Notes: a model not told the origin generated them from the sequence alone. A stretch of DNA of 64,000 nucleotides from Georgfuchsia toluolica (GCF_907163265.1 NZ_CAJQUM010000001.1:434001-498000), one strand, 5' to 3'; positions 47,801 through 57,908 are shown, numbered from the stretch's first letter. Translations and numbers: made by a program.

Positions 47801-49666
47801 TTCGGGCCGGTGACCTTGACGCCCACGAGCCCGGCCTTGGGCGCCAGTATTTTGGCCTATAGCGGCGCCGCACCCAATCCCACCCCGCTCATCAACTGGG
47901 TGCGCGGGCAGGATAATTTCGGCGATGAAACCGGACCGGGAGGCGACGTCACCATGCGGCCTTCCGTGCATGGCGATGTCCTGCATTCGCGCCCGATGGT
48001 GTTGAATTATGGCGATACCAAGGGAGTGGTGGTGTTCTATGGGGACAATGGAGGCGTCTTTCACGCCGTCAACGGGAACAAGCACAACTTCGCCGGTACG
48101 CCAGCCTCGTGGGGAACTCCGGGCGGTGAAATATGGGGCTTCGTCCCACCTGAAGTATTCTCGAAATTGAGTCGCCAGCGCATTAATGACCCTGACCTTT
48201 TGCTGCCAACGACACCTGTGGGCATCACGCCGGCTCCGCAGAAGAAGGATTATTTCATCGACGGTGCAACCGGGGTATATCAACTCACCGACAGCGCCGG
48301 AGTGGTCCAGAAGGCGGTGCTGTACCTGACGATGCGGCGGGGCGGCAGCCTGATTTACGCGCTCGATGTCACCGATCCGGCTCAGCCGCAGGTCCTCTGG
48401 AGGGTGGATAGTTCGTCGTTGGGGATGGCGGAACTGGGGCAGACCTGGTCTTTGCCAAAAGTGGCCCGGGTCAAGGGGAGGGCCAGCCCGGTACTGATCT
48501 TCGGCGCCGGCTACGATACGAACGAAGACAGCGAGCCGCCGTCTGTGGCTGACACGATGGGACGCGGTATCTTTATACTCGATGCCTTGACGGGCAGCCT
48601 GGTGTGGAGCGCCACCTATGGTGCCTCGGCGGGCTGTACCTCTGGCGTCGACCCGGTCACAACGACCACCGGCAGCGTAGCGTGCACGAATCCAAAACTG
48701 CTCTATGCGATGCCGTCCGATGTCACCCTCATAGACAAGAACAGCGATGGCTATATCGATCGCCTTTATGTGGGCGACCTTGGCGGCAATCTCTGGCGCG
48801 TCGATCTTGAACCCTCATTGATTTCATCGCTGGCCGATACGTGGCAGATAAATCGTATCGCTTCCCTGGGATGCTACAGCTCGGATTGCCCTCTGCCGAC
48901 CAGCACCACGCCGCGAAAGATCTTCTTCCCGCCAGAGGTGATCAGCGCCTCCGGTTATGATGCCGTCTTTGTGGTGACCGGCGACCGCGAGCATCCCCTG
49001 GTTGGTTCCACTTCTACACAGCGCAACAACCGCGTGTTCATGCTTCAGGACCAGCATACTGGCAGCGATGTTCTCGCGAGCCCGGCACAGGCGCTGATTC
49101 GACCCAATCAACTGACCGACCAGACCGATTGTTCCTCGACGACGGTGAAGGCGCCGTGTACCACGACGACGACATGGGTTGCTTATGCCGGGCAGAGTCC
49201 GGGCTATTCGATTACGCTCGCGCCGGGTGAGAAGGGGGTGAATGCACCGCTGGTGGTGGCCGGGTCCGTGTATTTCGGCACCAACCAGCCCACTCCGGTC
49301 GATCCTTCAAAGTGCACTTCCAATCTGGGCGAGGCCCGTGGCTATCGCCTCAATCCCTTTACGGCGCAGTATGGCTACACGGTATTTGATGGTGGGGGGC
49401 TTCCGCCTTCGCCGGTTGCCGGTGTTGTGCAGATAGAGAGGACGATTGTCGGCGCCGATGGCACTACAACGACCGTAATGGAAAATGTGCCATTTGCGAT
49501 CGGTACTGGACAGGGCCAAGTGACGCCGGGTGGAGAAAAAATGGGGAATCCGGAGGCTCCGCCTTGTGCTGGAGCGGATTGCAAATCTGCCGAAGGAGGG
49601 GCAAAGCCCCCGATTGATGTCTCGACCAGCAGGACGCGCACTTATTGGTATGTAGAAGGCAAATAA
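44879..49666 (+). CDS. pilY1: Type IV pilus tip adhesin PilY1 with an inserted block of beta-modules
   Basis: 1595 residues from ATG 44879 (GGAG 6 bases before). Signal peptide MRLFLRFWALLVLVSLSWQA. A vWA-like domain begins PNLLIVIDSAANFSANAANC; the MIDAS motif is degenerate. Residues about 570-995 hold roughly five repeated beta-rich modules (for example VVTTAGNHGFTTGNLISISG and VTTANNHGLAGGQTVTISG). From about 1015 the PilC/PilY1 beta-propeller follows (VHGDVLHSRPMVLNYGD, GVVVFYGDNGGVFHAVNG, WGFVPPEVFSKL). The calcium loop DKNSDGYID starts at D1286, as in the PilY1 site that controls pilus retraction. It ends YWYVEGK. It is longer than typical PilY1 (about 1100-1300) because of the modules. 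Confidence 0.93.
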   Translation: MNAMRLFLRFWALLVLVSLSWQAAADDTDIYGGNSTAGAAPNLLIVIDSAANFSANAANCTYADGSAPTLNGTAGGIEQCALVDTINALPDAGTVNIGLMSYNANNIGSGAAAGVAATCSGGASASGNNGNGGCLLMPFTLMDAAGKARFVSFIKSWQSSGTTNATNFVIKTNAEATGAAVQEAWAYYDGKVGISGTNYATDIIGGGCQKNFMIFIGNAFNSSGTPGDGSGAADPSNSTTGLNSAQAGATTAQKIKLSNTVYFDTATCGVSSIAASTSSSDWSSNWADEWTRLMYQKDASSDRDGVQHIITYAIGVIDQASCKPLYSALLKNMAEYGGGKYFQSSGNANDIKNAILKILNEVQAVNSVFASSSLPVSVNAQGTYLNQIYMGMFRPDPEANPRWLGNLKQYSFIVNADGSLALGDALGLGALSSSGTGFLSPNATSFWTCSNASNAYLSSLTAAERALLACPSDNDPSGGFWQNFPAFAQSAGVFYDLPDGEYVEKGGAAQQIRLHNLTADYTATAGTSTNPRKLYTYCAAGSSCIADLANNANVFSPSNPDMTDSMFGSFTRYKVSSIVRTGTTAVVTTAGNHGFTTGNLISISGADDSAYNVTQTPSAVTANTFTITGLPDYPTTPSAAAYIVGLHNTSTAYNVSSITRPGGSTATNSETATATTSSVHPFVAGNGVTISNASPPYGGLVVINASPAPTATSFTYPVTLTPSVTSANTYTVFRPSTGLAITSIAKGSGKSTVTTANNHGLAGGQTVTISGTGNALYDKTFTVVATPAPGATTFQINIGSANGSGFSSAGAIVTGQSQTLTIAPGNISRASNAATTMATATGITASIFYNGAQVQIAKSAGTNTNESAYEGTFTIACSGTCASFTFSVPVSPALSATRIDSTQPITAAFGGSPDTIAAGAITRSGATATMTGLTANKFASGNLVDISTVGSYPNEAAYAGTWTIACSGTCTTATFGPVTLTPTSPALGASILAYSGAAPNPTPLINWVRGQDNFGDETGPGGDVTMRPSVHGDVLHSRPMVLNYGDTKGVVVFYGDNGGVFHAVNGNKHNFAGTPASWGTPGGEIWGFVPPEVFSKLSRQRINDPDLLLPTTPVGITPAPQKKDYFIDGATGVYQLTDSAGVVQKAVLYLTMRRGGSLIYALDVTDPAQPQVLWRVDSSSLGMAELGQTWSLPKVARVKGRASPVLIFGAGYDTNEDSEPPSVADTMGRGIFILDALTGSLVWSATYGASAGCTSGVDPVTTTTGSVACTNPKLLYAMPSDVTLIDKNSDGYIDRLYVGDLGGNLWRVDLEPSLISSLADTWQINRIASLGCYSSDCPLPTSTTPRKIFFPPEVISASGYDAVFVVTGDREHPLVGSTSTQRNNRVFMLQDQHTGSDVLASPAQALIRPNQLTDQTDCSSTTVKAPCTTTTTWVAYAGQSPGYSITLAPGEKGVNAPLVVAGSVYFGTNQPTPVDPSKCTSNLGEARGYRLNPFTAQYGYTVFDGGGLPPSPVAGVVQIERTIVGADGTTTTVMENVPFAIGTGQGQVTPGGEKMGNPEAPPCAGADCKSAEGGAKPPIDVSTSRTRTYWYVEGK

Positions 49667-49675
49667 CGGACAGGC

Positions 49676-49703
49676 GGAAGTTGCGATCAGGAAGTTGCGA
49701 TCA
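49676..49703 (+). repeat. 14-bp tandem duplication
   Basis: GGAAGTTGCGATCA occurs twice head to tail just after the pilY1 stop and before ccoI. No terminator is obvious between the two genes. Confidence 0.9.
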
Positions 49704-49740
49704 TCTTGGCAAGGACGGGATTCGCTGATATTTTCGCCGC

Positions 49741-52179
49741 TTGTTCGACCAATATTCCCCTAACTGTTACCACTGCGGTCTGCCGATTCCGGCAGGCCTC
49801 GATTTGCACGTAGATATCGCTGGCGCGGCACAGCCCATGTGCTGCAACGGCTGCGTCGCTGTGGCGCGGGCGATTATCGGCAACGGCCTCGCCGACTACT
49901 ACTGCCATCGCGACGCGCTGCCGGAGAGCCCGCGCGAGGCCATGCCCGCGCTGGCGCGCGACCTGGCCCTGTATGACCATCCCGAGGTGCAGAAGAGCTT
50001 CGTGCGTCCCGCCGGCGAGCATGAACGCGAGGCGGCGCTGATTCTCGAAGGCATTACCTGCGCCGCCTGCGTCTGGTTGAACGAGTCGCACCTCGCCCGC
50101 CAGCCGGGAGTGACGGCGGTGGATATCAACTACGCGACGCGACGTGCACGGGTGCGTTGGGACGAACGCAGGATTCACCTTTCGCAGATTCTTGCGGCTG
50201 TCGCCGCCATCGGCTATCGCGCCCATCCCTACGATGCGAACAAGCTGGAGCAACTGGCGCGAAAGGAGCGCCGCAGCGCCTTGTGGCGCCTGTTCGTGGC
50301 TGGCTTCGGCATGATGCAGGTGATGATGTACGCGCTTCCCGCCTATATTGCGACCGAGGGCAGCATGACGGCGGACATTGCCCAGCTCATGCGCTGGGCC
50401 AGCTTCGCGCTGACGCTGCCGGTGATGTTCTATTCTTCCGCGCCGTTTTTTGTGAATGCCTGGCACGACATCCGTCTGCTGCGCGTCGGCATGGACGTGC
50501 CAGTGGCGCTGGGGGTTGGTTCCGCATTTATGGCCAGTTCGTGGGCAACGGTTGCGGGTGCTGGCGAAGTGTATTTCGATTCGGTCACCATGTTCATTTT
50601 TCTGTTGCTGGGCGGGCGCTATCTGGAAATGATGGCGCGGCAACAGGCGGTACGTAATGTCGAGTCGCTGGCGCGGGCTGTGCCGGCAGTCGCGGAACGT
50701 CTGCTCCGCTATCCCGCACACGATAGCGAAACCATCGTGGCTGCCGATTTGCGCTGTGGCGATGTCGTGCTGGTGCGGCCGGGGAATGCCATTCCGGCGG
50801 ATGGCGCGGTGATCGAGGGCGAGAGCCACGCCGACGAGTCGCTGCTGACCGGCGAGAGCCGTCCGGTAGCCAAGCGAGTGGATGATAAAGTCATTGGCGG
50901 CAGCGTGAATATCGACAGCCCGCTGACGTTGCGGGTCACGCGTGTCGGCGAACAGACACGCCTGGCCGCGATCCGGCGCCTGATGGATCAGGCGGCCATG
51001 GAAAAGCCGCGGCTGGTGCGCGTGGCAGATCGTGTCGCGGCGCGTTTTGTGTCTGCCTTGCTGGTGCTGGCGGCAGTGACTGCCGCAGTTTGGTATTTCA
51101 TCGATCCGTCTCGTGCGCTGTGGGTGTTCGTTTCCGTGCTGGTGGTGAGTTGCCCCTGCGCGCTGTCGCTGGCGATGCCGGCGGCGCTGACGGTTGCCAG
51201 CGGGGTGCTGTCGCGGCGCGGTTTGCTGGTGGCCCATGGTCATGCCATCGAAACGCTGGCGAAGGCGACGCACATCATGTTCGATAAAACTGGCACCTTG
51301 ACGCGCGGTCAGTTGCAACTCGTGGAGGTGCTGCCATGCCGCGACTTAAGCAAGGGTTCATTGCGCATCATGGCTGCCGCGCTGGAGCGTGGTTCCACGC
51401 ATCCGATTGCGCATGCGCTGGGGCAGGGAAGCACAACCTTTCCGCACAAGGTGGAACAATTACGTACCCATACAGGCGGTGGCATTGAAGCCTGGGTTGA
51501 TGGCATCCTTGTCCGGCTGGGTAAGCCGGAATTCGCGGCAGCCTTGCATGCATATCCAGTGCCGCAGGGTGTTGTTGAATGGCAGGCGGAAGGCGCAACG
51601 GTCGTCGCGATGGCGGATGCGCAGGGCTGGCTGGGTTTCTTCCGTCTCGCCGATAGTGTGCGCGCGGATGCAGCCGCCATGGTGCGCGAACTGCATGCGC
51701 TGCAGTTGCAACTCGGTATCCTCAGCGGCGATTCGGGCGAGGCGGCGCAGCATGTGGCGAACGAACTTGCCATCGAACATGTCACATGTCGTCTCGCGCC
51801 TGAAGCCAAGCGCGAACATATCAGGGCCGCGCAGACTCGGGGCGCCATCGTTGCCATGGTGGGCGACGGTGTCAACGATGCACCAGTGCTGGCCCAGGCA
51901 CAGGTTTCGATCGCAATGGGCAGCGGCACCGATCTGGCGCGCACCCAATCCGACCTGGTACTGATGGGCGAATCGCTCATGCCCATTGCAGACGGCATCG
52001 GGATCGCCAGGCGTACACTCGCCATCGTGCGGCAGAATCTGGCCTGGGCCTTCGTATATAACCTCACCGCGATACCGCTGGCGATGGCGGGCTGGGTGAC
52101 GCCGTGGATGGCCGGGATTGGCATGTCGGCCAGTTCGCTGCTGGTGGTTTTGAATGCGCTGCGCCTGCAAAAGAGTTAA
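49741..52179 (+). CDS. ccoI: Copper-translocating P-type ATPase CcoI (FixI type)
   Basis: 812 residues. The start is TTG 49741: an in-frame stop lies at 49726-49728, and the Cys-rich N-terminus (NCYHCGLPIP ... MCCNGCVAVARAI) that marks CcoI/FixI begins right after. No good ribosome-binding site is visible. Next come a heavy-metal domain with GITCAACVWLNE, membrane helices, the actuator loop DESLLTGESRPVAKRV, the transport motif VVSCPCALSLAMP, phosphorylation site FDKTGTLT, THPIAHAL and GDGVNDAPVL. It exports copper across the membrane for assembly of the CuB site of cbb3 oxidase. It stands directly before ccoS. Confidence 0.93.
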   Translation: MFDQYSPNCYHCGLPIPAGLDLHVDIAGAAQPMCCNGCVAVARAIIGNGLADYYCHRDALPESPREAMPALARDLALYDHPEVQKSFVRPAGEHEREAALILEGITCAACVWLNESHLARQPGVTAVDINYATRRARVRWDERRIHLSQILAAVAAIGYRAHPYDANKLEQLARKERRSALWRLFVAGFGMMQVMMYALPAYIATEGSMTADIAQLMRWASFALTLPVMFYSSAPFFVNAWHDIRLLRVGMDVPVALGVGSAFMASSWATVAGAGEVYFDSVTMFIFLLLGGRYLEMMARQQAVRNVESLARAVPAVAERLLRYPAHDSETIVAADLRCGDVVLVRPGNAIPADGAVIEGESHADESLLTGESRPVAKRVDDKVIGGSVNIDSPLTLRVTRVGEQTRLAAIRRLMDQAAMEKPRLVRVADRVAARFVSALLVLAAVTAAVWYFIDPSRALWVFVSVLVVSCPCALSLAMPAALTVASGVLSRRGLLVAHGHAIETLAKATHIMFDKTGTLTRGQLQLVEVLPCRDLSKGSLRIMAAALERGSTHPIAHALGQGSTTFPHKVEQLRTHTGGGIEAWVDGILVRLGKPEFAAALHAYPVPQGVVEWQAEGATVVAMADAQGWLGFFRLADSVRADAAAMVRELHALQLQLGILSGDSGEAAQHVANELAIEHVTCRLAPEAKREHIRAAQTRGAIVAMVGDGVNDAPVLAQAQVSIAMGSGTDLARTQSDLVLMGESLMPIADGIGIARRTLAIVRQNLAWAFVYNLTAIPLAMAGWVTPWMAGIGMSASSLLVVLNALRLQKS

Positions 52180-52181
52180 TC

Positions 52182-52418
52182 GTGGAAATCCTTTATCTGT
52201 TGATTCCGATGTCCGTTGTGCTGGTGTTTGCGATCGCGCTTATTTTTTGGTGGTCGGTAAAGAGCGGCCAATTTGAGGATCTCGAAGGTCCTGCCTATCG
52301 CATCCTGATGGATGACGATACGATCAATGTGACATTGCCCACAGCCTGTGATGAGAAAGAACGGTTGACAGATAGGGCCTTTGATCTGGATCAATTGAAG
52401 AAAAAAACTTGCCCCTAG
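52182..52418 (+). CDS. ccoS: cbb3 oxidase maturation protein CcoS
   Basis: 78 residues from GTG 52182, three bases after ccoI. One membrane helix (LYLLIPMSVVLVFAIALIFW) followed by WSVKSGQFEDLEGPAYRILM then DDD, the CcoS signature. The tail is a little longer than usual. It is needed for cofactor insertion into the oxidase. Confidence 0.93.
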   Translation: MEILYLLIPMSVVLVFAIALIFWWSVKSGQFEDLEGPAYRILMDDDTINVTLPTACDEKERLTDRAFDLDQLKKKTCP

Positions 52419-52468
52419 AATTGATTGCGGAGTCTCGCAGGTTTGACCTGTATCTCCGTTGGGGTTTT

Positions 52469-52499
52469 GGGGTACGCCTTGCGGCGTACCCCATTTTTA
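52469..52499 (+). terminator. Rho-independent terminator after ccoS
   Basis: GGGGTACGCC (52469-52478), loop TTGC, GGCGTACCCC (52483-52492), then ATTTTTAT. Ten-bp perfect stem; it separates ccoIS from ccoNOQPGH. Confidence 0.93.
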
Positions 52500-52545
52500 T
52501 TTACGCGACAATGCTCTTCACATCAATTGAATCCCAAGCGTGAAT

Positions 52546-52678
52546 TAGCCATTACTAATCATGGCTATGTCTTTTTGAGCCCTGCATCTGCCTTGTGTCA
52601 AAATGCCGCATGAGGCCATGCGGCTCGTTTTCTGAGTAATGTTTTTTTTAATGCCCGTTCAAACCAAACGGGTTTTTT
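52546..52678 (+). promoter_or_regulatory. Three successive terminator-like hairpins ahead of ccoN
   Basis: Hairpin 1: TAGCCAT (52546-52552) with ATGGCTA (52561-52567), then CTTTTT. Hairpin 2: GCCGCATG (52605-52612) with CATGCGGC (52617-52624), then TCGTTTT. Hairpin 3: CCCGTT (52654-52659) with AACGGG (52667-52672), then TTTTTT, ending 18 bases before the ccoN start. The arrangement suggests an attenuating leader or a small RNA gene. No protein-coding frame here is convincing. Confidence 0.55.
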
Positions 52679-52696
52679 CTTATGGGGTAATTCAAC

Positions 52697-54127
<1,431 letters not shown>

Positions 54128-54145
54128 ACCCCAGGAGTTGACGTC

Positions 54146-54760
54146 ATGTCCTTTACCCACGAAAAGATTGAAACCAATGTCGGCTGGCTGATAGTGTTGG
54201 CAGTTCTGGTGGTCAGCATTGGCGGCCTGGTCGAGATTGTCCCGCTGTTCTTCCAGAAGTCGATGACGATGCCGGTCAATGAACTGGTCAAACCCTATGA
54301 TGCGGTGCGCCTTGCCGGACGTGACATTTACCTGCGCGAAGGTTGCTACAACTGTCACTCGCAGATGATCCGCCCCTTCCGTGCCGAGACGGAACGCTAT
54401 GGCCATTATTCGGTTGCCGGCGAGTTTATCTATGACCATCCCTTCCAGTGGGGCTCGAAGCGTACCGGCCCCGACCTGGCGCGTGTCGGCGGGCGTTACT
54501 CTGATCAGTGGCATCGCATTCACCTGCTTAACCCGCGCGATGTCGTGCCGGAATCGAATATGCCGGCTTATTATTGGCTGGAACGTCCGGTCGATGCAAG
54601 TGCCATCGACTTGAAGATGGCCGCGTTGCGCAAGGTGGGGGTGCCCTACAGCGATGAAGATATCGCCGGCGCCAAGAAGGCACTCGAAGGGAAGAGCGAA
54701 CTTGACGTGCTGATTGCTTACTTACAGGGCATGGGAACTGCCCTCAAACAGGCGAGGTGA
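54146..54760 (+). CDS. ccoO: cbb3-type oxidase monoheme cytochrome c subunit II
   Basis: 204 residues. N-terminal membrane anchor ([20 protein letters not shown]), then a periplasmic cytochrome c domain with heme motif CYNCH in [18 protein letters not shown]. The axial Met candidate is in [31 protein letters not shown] and [17 protein letters not shown] are family signatures. It passes electrons from CcoP to CcoN. Confidence 0.97.
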   Translation: MSFTHEKIETNVGWLIVLAVLVVSIGGLVEIVPLFFQKSMTMPVNELVKPYDAVRLAGRDIYLREGCYNCHSQMIRPFRAETERYGHYSVAGEFIYDHPFQWGSKRTGPDLARVGGRYSDQWHRIHLLNPRDVVPESNMPAYYWLERPVDASAIDLKMAALRKVGVPYSDEDIAGAKKALEGKSELDVLIAYLQGMGTALKQAR

Positions 54761-54763
54761 TTC

Positions 54764-54934
54764 ATGGACATCAACGATTTTCGTTCGCTATTTACCGTGC
54801 TGACCTTCATTTCATTTATTGCCATCGTGATCTGGGCATGGTCGGGCCGTCGCCGCAAGGAGTTCGATGCAGCCGCCCGCATGGTCCTGGAGGATGAAGC
54901 TCCCTTCAACGGCAACTGCTGTAACCAGGACTAA
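54764..54934 (+). CDS. ccoQ: cbb3-type oxidase subunit CcoQ (FixQ)
   Basis: 56 residues: MDINDFRSLFTVLTFISFIA, then IVIWAWSGRRRKEFDAAARM, then VLEDEAPFNGNCCNQD. One membrane helix, then the conserved W-x-x-x-R-R-R-K-x-F-D-x-A-A pattern of CcoQ. It lies three bases after ccoO and 14 bases before ccoP, its normal place. CcoQ stabilises the oxidase complex. Confidence 0.93.
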   Translation: MDINDFRSLFTVLTFISFIAIVIWAWSGRRRKEFDAAARMVLEDEAPFNGNCCNQD

Positions 54935-54948
54935 TCGAGGAAGCAGAC

Positions 54949-55917
54949 ATGGACTTTAACAATACGAGTGATTTTTTCGGTAGCGCATGGAGCATCTACA
55001 TCACCGTCATTTCTCTGGTTGGCATCGTGGCCTGTGCGGTATTCCTCTGGGTGCAGGGTTCGGCCAGGGTCTCGGCAGGCAAGACGACCGGCCATCAATG
55101 GGATGAGGATCTGACCGAATACAACAATCCCCTGCCGAACTGGTGGCGCTGGATGTTTTACCTGACCGTCGCCTTTGCGCTGGTGTACTTGTGGCTCTAC
55201 CCCGGACTGGGTACGCGGCAGGGTACATGGGGATGGACCATGCGCGGCCAGTACGACCAGGAAAAGGCCGTCGCCGATGCGCAATTCAACAAGGTCTATG
55301 GCGACCTGCTCAAGCAGGACATCGTGACCGTCTCGCAAAATGAGGCCGCGCGCGAAGCGGGGCAGCACCTGTTCTTCACTTATTGCATCCAGTGTCATGG
55401 TTCCGATGCAAAGGGAGGAAAAGGTTTTCCCAACCTGACCGACAATGACTGGCTGTGGGGCGGTACGCCCGGCAAGATCAAGGAAACCATCACGCTGGGG
55501 CGTACCGCGGCGATGCCGCCCAAGGGCCTCAAGCCTGACATGAATGGCGAGCAAATCGAGGATGTAGCGAATTATGTGCGTTCCCTGTCCGGCCTTGCTG
55601 CCGATTCGATTCGCGCCCAGCGCGGTGGGGAAATCTTTGCGGTGGGCTGCCAGCCCTGCCATGGGGTCGGCGGCAAGGGCAATGTCGGGCTCGCCCCCAA
55701 TCTGTCGGACAAGATCTGGCTCTACGGCAGTTCCAAGGCCACCATTATCGAAACCATCACCAAGGGACGGCAGAACCGGATGCCGGCTTTTGGTGAATTT
55801 CTTGGTGATGCCAAGGTGCACTTGCTGACGGCCTATGTGTATGGACTTGGCGGCGGAGAAAAGCCGCAAGCAGTTGAACCTGCCGTGACTGGAGCAAGCG
55901 CTACCGCCGCCAAATAA
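54949..55917 (+). CDS. ccoP: cbb3-type oxidase diheme cytochrome c subunit III
   Basis: 322 residues. Two membrane helices with the signature HQWDEDLTEYNNPLPNWWRW between them. Two cytochrome c domains follow, with CIQCH (FFTYCIQCHGSDAKGGKGFP) and CQPCH (VGCQPCHGVGGKGNVG). Axial Met candidates are in AAMPPKG and NRMPAFG. It accepts electrons from soluble or bc1-linked cytochromes. The final 20 residues are a disordered Ala/Pro tail. Confidence 0.97.
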   Translation: MDFNNTSDFFGSAWSIYITVISLVGIVACAVFLWVQGSARVSAGKTTGHQWDEDLTEYNNPLPNWWRWMFYLTVAFALVYLWLYPGLGTRQGTWGWTMRGQYDQEKAVADAQFNKVYGDLLKQDIVTVSQNEAAREAGQHLFFTYCIQCHGSDAKGGKGFPNLTDNDWLWGGTPGKIKETITLGRTAAMPPKGLKPDMNGEQIEDVANYVRSLSGLAADSIRAQRGGEIFAVGCQPCHGVGGKGNVGLAPNLSDKIWLYGSSKATIIETITKGRQNRMPAFGEFLGDAKVHLLTAYVYGLGGGEKPQAVEPAVTGASATAAK

Positions 55918-55980
55918 ACAGCTTCATCCGCATGGTTCGGAATTGCCGAGCCATGCGGCACTCCTGGACAGCAGAGTTGC

Positions 55981-57402
55981 ATGCAAATGGCCACGCCACC
56001 TCCCGCCGCTGAGATCGCAGATACAGATGTAGAGGTTTCTCTCTACGAAGTCCGCAAGAAAATTCATCCACGTGCCGTGCACGGCTGGTTTGCCACATGG
56101 CGCTGGCTATTCATATTCATTAGTCAGGCGGTGTACTACGGCTTGTGCTGGCTGCCCTGGAATGGACGCCAGGCCGTGCTGTTCGATCTGGTACAGCGCA
56201 AGTTCTACATCTTTGGCATGGTGTTCTGGCCGCAGGACGTGTTTTTCCTGGCCGTGCTGCTCATCATCTGCGCCCTGTCGCTGTTTCTGTTTACCGCGAT
56301 TGGCGGCCGCTTGTGGTGCGGGTTTGCCTGCCCGCAAACCGTCTATACGGAGATATTTCTCTGGATCGAGCGTCTGATCGAAGGCGATCGTCCGGCGCGC
56401 ATCAGACTCGACAGCGCACCGCTCAGTGCGGAGAAGGTGGGACGCAGGGGCGCGAAACACGGCGTCTGGCTGCTCTTCTCGCTGTGGACCGGCTTCACCT
56501 TCGTCGGCTACTTCACGCCGATCAAGTCGCTTGTCGCCGAAGTGGTTTCCCTGTCGCTTGGTCCGTGGGAAATGTTCTGGATCGCTTTCTATGGCATGGC
56601 GACATACGGCAATGCCGGCTGGCTGCGGGAACAAGTGTGCAAGTACATGTGCCCCTATGCGCGGTTTCAGGGGGTGATGTTCGATCCCGATACGCTCACG
56701 GTAACCTATGACGGCGAACGCGGAGAACCTCGTGGTTTTCGTTCGCGCAATGTCGACCGGCATGCCAAAGGCTTGGGGGACTGCATCGATTGCGGCATCT
56801 GTGTGCAGGTGTGCCCGACCGGGATCGACATCCGTGACGGGCTACAGTACGAATGCATCGGCTGTTCCGCCTGCATCGACGGCTGCAATCAGGTCATGGA
56901 CAAGATGGGCTATCCGCGCGGCCTGATCCGCTATACCACGCAGCATGCACTGAAGGAACATTGGAACTGGCGGCAGATCCTGCGGCACATCATTCGGCCG
57001 CGGATACTGATCTATTCGGCAATACTCGGCATGATTATCGCGGCGTTCCTGTGGGGACTGGGACATAAGCCTGGTTTGCGCGTCGATGTAATCCGCGATC
57101 GCGCTACCATGGCGCGCGAGGTCGAAGACGAACAGATCGAGAATGTGTTCCGCTTGCAGGTAATGAATGTCTCGGAAAAGAACCAGCGTTATTCCCTGGC
57201 AGTAAGTGGTATCGAGGGCATCCGCATCGAAGGCCAAAATGAAATAGAAGTAGCTGCTACGACGACCCGAAGCATTACCGTCGCGGTACGCGCACCCGAA
57301 CATTCCGGACACGAAGGCTCCAACAGAATCTACTTTGATGTGCGCTCGCTGAACGATGCCAATGTGGCGGTACATGAAAAAGCGATATTCATCGAACCAT
57401 GA
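55981..57402 (+). CDS. ccoG: Iron-sulfur/membrane protein CcoG (FixG, RdxA family)
   Basis: 473 residues, about five membrane helices. Cys motifs: GRLWCGFACPQTVYTEIF, EQVCKYMCPYARFQG, and two ferredoxin [4Fe-4S] clusters in CIDCGICVQVCPTGIDIRDG and CIGCSACIDGCNQVMDKMG. A C-terminal immunoglobulin-like domain follows (LRVDVIRDRATMAREVEDEQ ... VRAPEHSGHEGSNRIYFDV). CcoG reduces Cu(II) for insertion into cbb3 oxidase. It overlaps fixH by four bases. Confidence 0.96.
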   Translation: MQMATPPPAAEIADTDVEVSLYEVRKKIHPRAVHGWFATWRWLFIFISQAVYYGLCWLPWNGRQAVLFDLVQRKFYIFGMVFWPQDVFFLAVLLIICALSLFLFTAIGGRLWCGFACPQTVYTEIFLWIERLIEGDRPARIRLDSAPLSAEKVGRRGAKHGVWLLFSLWTGFTFVGYFTPIKSLVAEVVSLSLGPWEMFWIAFYGMATYGNAGWLREQVCKYMCPYARFQGVMFDPDTLTVTYDGERGEPRGFRSRNVDRHAKGLGDCIDCGICVQVCPTGIDIRDGLQYECIGCSACIDGCNQVMDKMGYPRGLIRYTTQHALKEHWNWRQILRHIIRPRILIYSAILGMIIAAFLWGLGHKPGLRVDVIRDRATMAREVEDEQIENVFRLQVMNVSEKNQRYSLAVSGIEGIRIEGQNEIEVAATTTRSITVAVRAPEHSGHEGSNRIYFDVRSLNDANVAVHEKAIFIEP

Positions 57403-57899
57403 ATAAATTGATTTCCGCCACGGCGAAGCCCTGGTATCGCGAGCCTTGGCCATGGCTGCTGGCCAGTGGCCCGTTGCTGGTCGTCATTGCCAGCGCAATC
57501 AGCTTCTGGATCGCGATCAGGGGCAGTGATGGTCTGGTCAGTGAAGATTATTATCGTCAGGGATTGGCGGCCCAGGAAACCATTTCGCGCAGCGACAAGG
57601 CCCTGGCACTGGGTTTGGTCGCGCGTGTCCGCTTAACCGCGGATGCCTTGAACGTGCAACTATCGGCCAGCGCCCCAGGCTATCAAGTCCCCCCGGCGCT
57701 GCGGGTGACGCTGTCACATCCGACGCGGGCCGGAATGGACCAGGCGCAGTTGATTCGGCGGGAGGGATCGGGCTACTCCGGCAGGTTGCGGCTTCCCGCC
57801 GCCGGGTACTGGCTGATTCTGATTGAGGATGAGGCCGAAACCTGGCGCCTGATGGGCAGTGTGGTATTGCCTGCCAATGGTGCAATTGTCATCGGGTAA
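57399..57899 (+). CDS. ccoH: FixH family protein
   Basis: 166 residues. One membrane helix (WLLASGPLLVVIASAISFWI) then the FixH pattern LVSEDYYRQGLAAQETISRS and a beta-rich domain (VRLTADALNVQLSA, GYSGRLRLPAAGYWLILIED). It follows ccoG with a four-base overlap. FixH/CcoH aids assembly of cbb3 oxidase. It ends 9 bases before the end of a convergent gene. Confidence 0.88.
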   Translation: MNKLISATAKPWYREPWPWLLASGPLLVVIASAISFWIAIRGSDGLVSEDYYRQGLAAQETISRSDKALALGLVARVRLTADALNVQLSASAPGYQVPPALRVTLSHPTRAGMDQAQLIRREGSGYSGRLRLPAAGYWLILIEDEAETWRLMGSVVLPANGAIVIG

Positions 57900-57908
57900 T
57901 TGTCAGGA

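Noticed and set aside
52425-52613. 62-codon open frame between ccoS and ccoN
   Set aside because: It runs through a terminator and hairpins, has no ribosome-binding site and no protein-like pattern.
52419-52696. FNR site for ccoNOQP
   Set aside because: No TTGAT-N4-ATCAA match with acceptable mismatches was found in the gap.
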